Shown here piece by piece: positions 5,401 to 8,080 of a DNA stretch of 8,080 nucleotides. Numbering within the stretch: the first letter of the stretch is position 1; every line of letters starts with the position of its first letter. The notes under the pieces are model-generated. The model worked only from the letters and a program-made list of their open reading frames with translations, was not told the origin of the DNA and searched no databases. Both the position numbers and the translations under genes were made by a program. Origin of the DNA: an uncultured Clostridia bacterium. Lineage in GTDB: Bacteria > Bacillota > Clostridia > Oscillospirales > Ruminococcaceae. Where the stretch lies: positions 1 through 8,080 of the forward strand of contig CAMAJC010000070.1 of the NCBI GenBank assembly GCA_945835425.1. Reading direction: 5' to 3'.

Positions 5401-5657
5401 AACGCCGTTCACGCACGAGGAAATGCAATTCATAGAACTTCGCACCCGCACAAACCAATTGATAAATAAACACAAATTCATACCAAGGAAGAAATAAACC
5501 TCTTTCTTACAAAATAGAAAAAGCGTCGAGAATTTTGCTCGCCGCCCGGCGCGTTCGGCTAGGCTACGCCTTTAACGAACGAGCCCGTCGGTACGCGGGC
5601 GACCATCGCGAACAGAAAAGTTTCGCCAGCCTTTTCAAAGGCTGAAAGAAAGGAAAG
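5358..5657 (+). other. 300-nt hairpin-rich spacer between pflA and pflB
   Basis: No gene is supported here. After repeat copy C, about 5400-5520 is AT-rich with no convincing promoter. Then comes a chain of hairpins: CGAG/CTCG with a flanking GCG/CGC (5523-5545), CGTTCG/CGAACG with an inner AGGC/GCCT (5552-5581), GCCCG/CGGGC (5583-5600), GCGAA/TTCGC (5608-5625) and a perfect CAGCCTTT/AAAGGCTG (5627-5644) just before the pflB ribosome site AAAGGA. None is followed by a U-run, so pflB is probably at least partly co-transcribed with pflA. Confidence 0.55.
5582..5644 (-). repeat. Possible diverged third copy of the three-hairpin repeat
   Basis: On the minus strand the order is CAGCCTTT-GA-AAAGGCTG, then GCGAA/TTCGC, then ATGGTCGCCCG with CGGGC. 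The 9-mer TGGTCGCCC at the hairpin 2/3 junction is identical to the copy after pflB (7995-8003). The first hairpin has a CCTTT/AAAGG core like hairpin 1 of the other copies. Loops differ, so this assignment is tentative. Confidence 0.35.
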
Positions 5658-7910
5658 ATGAAGATGGAAAAGGAAATGCTGAAAAATGGGGCTTGGAAAG
5701 GGTTTCATGAGGGCGTGTGGATGGACGAGGTAAACGTCCGCAGCTTCATCCAGAAAAACTACACCCTCTACGAGGGCGACGATTCCTTCCTCGCCGGAAT
5801 CAGCGGGAAAACCAGCAAGGTCTGGGAGAAATGCCACGCTCTGATCGTCGAGGAAATCCAGAAAGGCATCATCGACGTGGAGACCGATATCATCTCCGGT
5901 ATCGACAACTTCGCGCCCGGCTATATCGATAAAGAAAACGAGGTCATTGTCGGCCTGCAGACCGACGCGCCCTTAAAGCGCATCGTGAACCTCTACGGCG
6001 GCATGAGAATGGCGCAGAGTAGCCTTAAACAGTACGGCTATACCCTCAACCCTGAGATCGAGAAGAACTTCCACGAATACCGCAAGACCCATAACGAGGG
6101 CGTTTTTGACGCATATCCCGAGCGTGTCCGCGCAGCTCGCCATGCGGGCCTGCTGACCGGCCTGCCGGACGCTTACGGCAGAGGACGTATCATCGGCGAC
6201 TACCGGAGAGTCGCTCTGTACGGCATGGACTACCTGCAGGAACAGAAGCGCGAGGACCTGCGCAAGCTCGACGGCCCCATGACCGAGGAGCTCATCCGGC
6301 TGCGCGAGGAGGTCAATGAACAGATCCGCGCTATGGACAAGGTCAAATCGATGGCGCTGAAATACGGCGTCGATATCTCCCAGCCCGCAACCAACGCAAA
6401 AGAAGCTGTCCAGTACCTCTACATGGCTTACCTCGCCGGCATCAAGGAAAACAACGGCGCTGCGACTTCTCTCGGCCGCACCTCCACCTTCCTGGACATC
6501 TACATCCAGCGCGACCTCGAAAACGGCACCCTGACCGAAGAAGGCGCACAGGAACTGATCGACCAGTTTATCATCAAGCTGCGCCTTGTCCGTCACCTGC
6601 GTACACCTGAGTACAACGAGCTGTTCGGCGGCGACCCCACCTGGGTCACCGAGTCTATCGGCGGCGTCGGCATAAACGGCAAGCCGCTGGTCACCAAGAA
6701 CTCCTTCCGTTACCTGCACACCCTGACCAATCTCGGCACCGCGCCGGAACCCAATCTGACCGTCCTCTGGAGCGAAAAGCTGCCCGAGAACTTCAAGCGT
6801 TACTGCGCGAAAATGTCCATCGCCACCGACTCCATCCAGTACGAGAACGACGACGTGATGCGCCCGATTTATGGCGATGATTATGCAATTGCTTGCTGCG
6901 TATCGGCGATGACCGTCGGCAAGCAGATGCAGTTCTTCGGCGCAAGAGCCAACATGGCAAAATCCCTCCTCTACGCCATCAACGGCGGCGTCGACGAGCT
7001 GAAGGGCACCAAGGTCGTTCCCGGCATCGAGCCGATCACCGATGAAGTGCTCGACTTCGACAAGGTTATGGCGAACTATAAGAAGGTGCTTTCTTATGTG
7101 GCCGGGCTGTATGTCGATGCGGTCAATATCATCCATTATATGCACGATAAATATGCTTATGAGGCTTCGCAGATGGCGCTGCATGATACCAACGTCGAAC
7201 GGCTGATGGCCTTCGGTATGGCAGGCCTGTCGGTCGCGGCTGACTCCCTCTCGGCAATCAAGTACGCAAAGGTCCGGCCTGTCCGCACCGCAAACGGCAT
7301 CGCGGTCGACTTCAGCGTCAAGGGCGATTTCCCGAAATACGGCAACGACGACGACCGGGTCGATGATCTGGCGGTCGAGGCGGTCACTTACTTCTCCAAT
7401 GAGCTGAAAAAACACCCGCTCTACCGGAACGCAAAGCATACCCTCTCTGCGCTGACCATCACAAGTAACGTCATGTACGGCAAAAAGACCGGGCCTACTC
7501 CCGACGGACGCAAGGTCGGCGAACCGCTCGCTCCCGGCGCAAACCCGATGCACGGCAGAGACGAAAACGGCGCGCTGGCGTCGCTCAACTCGGTCGCGAA
7601 GATTCCCTACCGCAATGTCTGCCAGGACGGCGTTTCCAACACCTTCTCCATCGTCCCGACGGCGCTCGGCAAGGACGCGGCACAGCGGGAAAATAACCTC
7701 GTCGCGATTCTCGACGGGTATTTTGCCCAGGGCGCACATCATCTGAATGTCAATGTCCTCAACCGCGAACTGCTCATCGACGCCATGGAACACCCCGAAC
7801 AGTACCCCACCCTCACCATCCGCGTCTCCGGTTACGCTGTCAACTTCAACCGCCTGTCGAGAGAACAGCAGCTCGAAGTCATCAGCAGAACCTTCCACGA
7901 GTCGATCTAA
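5658..7910 (+). CDS. pflB: Pyruvate formate-lyase (formate C-acetyltransferase)
   Basis: A 750-aa protein of full family length. It converts pyruvate and CoA to acetyl-CoA and formate in anaerobic metabolism, using a glycyl radical. The catalytic pair Cys413-Cys414 lies in IACCVSAM, Trp329 in DPTWVTES, and the radical site Gly725 in RVSGYAVNF near the C terminus. All are intact, and the long N-terminal PFL barrel is complete. It is activated by PflA, encoded upstream. AAAGGA (5649-5654) is only 3 nt from the first ATG (5658) but 9 nt from the third codon's ATG (5664), so the true start may be Met3, giving 748 aa. The ZTP riboswitch probably controls it if transcription runs through the spacer. 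The order pflA then pflB with a 300-nt gap is unlike the Escherichia coli order. The three-hairpin repeat follows its stop. Confidence 0.97.
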   Translation: MKMEKEMLKNGAWKGFHEGVWMDEVNVRSFIQKNYTLYEGDDSFLAGISGKTSKVWEKCHALIVEEIQKGIIDVETDIISGIDNFAPGYIDKENEVIVGLQTDAPLKRIVNLYGGMRMAQSSLKQYGYTLNPEIEKNFHEYRKTHNEGVFDAYPERVRAARHAGLLTGLPDAYGRGRIIGDYRRVALYGMDYLQEQKREDLRKLDGPMTEELIRLREEVNEQIRAMDKVKSMALKYGVDISQPATNAKEAVQYLYMAYLAGIKENNGAATSLGRTSTFLDIYIQRDLENGTLTEEGAQELIDQFIIKLRLVRHLRTPEYNELFGGDPTWVTESIGGVGINGKPLVTKNSFRYLHTLTNLGTAPEPNLTVLWSEKLPENFKRYCAKMSIATDSIQYENDDVMRPIYGDDYAIACCVSAMTVGKQMQFFGARANMAKSLLYAINGGVDELKGTKVVPGIEPITDEVLDFDKVMANYKKVLSYVAGLYVDAVNIIHYMHDKYAYEASQMALHDTNVERLMAFGMAGLSVAADSLSAIKYAKVRPVRTANGIAVDFSVKGDFPKYGNDDDRVDDLAVEAVTYFSNELKKHPLYRNAKHTLSALTITSNVMYGKKTGPTPDGRKVGEPLAPGANPMHGRDENGALASLNSVAKIPYRNVCQDGVSNTFSIVPTALGKDAAQRENNLVAILDGYFAQGAHHLNVNVLNRELLIDAMEHPEQYPTLTIRVSGYAVNFNRLSREQQLEVISRTFHESI

Positions 7911-7920
7911 GCACAAACTG

Positions 7921-8020
7921 CCCGTCTTAGGGATTGCGTTTTGGGATCCAACCCTTTTGTGAAAAGGGTTGGCAGAGTCCAGAGACAGAGTCTCTGGTCG
8001 CCCATCGCAATGGGCGAAAT
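7921..8020 (+). repeat. Three-hairpin structured repeat, copy 2 (downstream of pflB)
   Basis: It begins with CCCGTCTTAG (7921-7930), 10 nt after the pflB stop. Hairpin 1 is CCAACCCTTTT, loop GTG, AAAAGGGTTGG (7948-7972). Hairpin 2 is CCAGAGAC, loop AGA, GTCTCTGG (7979-7997). Hairpin 3 is TCGCCCAT, loop CGCA, ATGGGCGA (7998-8017). Against the copy at 1-98, hairpin 2 differs at two base pairs and hairpin 3 at three, every change compensated in the partner strand, with both loops identical. No U-run follows any of the hairpins. Confidence 0.8.
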
Positions 8021-8037
8021 CCCCTTCCTGCGCGGAC

Positions 8038-8054
8038 ATTGGACGCAGTCCAAT
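8038..8054 (+). other. Fourth hairpin after repeat copy 2
   Basis: ATTGGAC (8038-8044), loop GCA, GTCCAAT (8048-8054) is a perfect 7-bp hairpin. It lies 20 nt after hairpin 3 and could be a further part of the same element, whose other copy is cut by the window edge. The remaining sequence to 8080 shows no gene. Confidence 0.45.
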
Positions 8055-8080
8055 TCCGTGCAGCATATGCTCTCCTAAGG

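Noticed and set aside
5459..5486. Possible pflB promoter TTGATA, 16 nt, TACCAA
   Set aside because: The -10 hexamer is poor and no better pair was found nearby; not enough to call.
5973..8066. A 697-codon open frame on the minus strand, antisense to pflB
   Set aside because: It mirrors the high-GC third positions of pflB, shows no recognisable domain, and covers a clear full-length PFL.

Overview
The window looks like chromosomal DNA of a moderately GC-rich gut Clostridium-type Firmicute, probably of the Ruminococcaceae/Oscillospiraceae kind. The support is strong AGGAGG-type ribosome sites, a ZTP riboswitch with a built-in terminator, an anaerobic pyruvate formate-lyase pair, a Clostridia-type translational GTPase and many hairpin-rich intergenic repeats. 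No species can be named from the sequence alone.

Left half, minus strand. Reading from right to left there are three separately punctuated genes. The first (3824-4126) is a 100-aa DUF4870-like membrane protein with a clear promoter, a structured leader and an intrinsic terminator. The second (3077-3682) is a membrane-anchored protein ending in a zinc ribbon. The third (175-2832) is a large TetM/TetO-like ribosome-binding GTPase fused at its C terminus to a complete YacP/Rae1-type NYN endonuclease. This fusion is the most interesting protein here, because it joins a factor class that works in the ribosomal A site to a nuclease class that cuts mRNA in the A site.

Right half, plus strand. A consensus-like promoter (4398-4426) drives a ZTP (pfl-motif) riboswitch whose 3' half overlaps an intrinsic terminator. 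It is followed by pflA (radical SAM activating enzyme) and then pflB (glycyl-radical pyruvate formate-lyase). ZTP reports a shortage of 10-formyl-tetrahydrofolate. Formate made by PflB can feed 10-formyl-THF synthesis, so the switch probably turns on formate supply when one-carbon units run short.

Intergenic DNA. The spaces are rich in structured repeats. A three-hairpin element lies just downstream of both the GTPase gene (1-98, minus) and pflB (7921-8020, plus), in the same orientation relative to the gene before it. Stem sequences change in compensating pairs while the hairpin-2 and hairpin-3 loops stay identical. A second family, a purine-rich tract followed by GGTAT, a hairpin and ATGATT-AAT, supplies the stop codons of both the GTPase gene and pflA. 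No tRNA, rRNA, CRISPR array, insertion sequence or transposase was seen.
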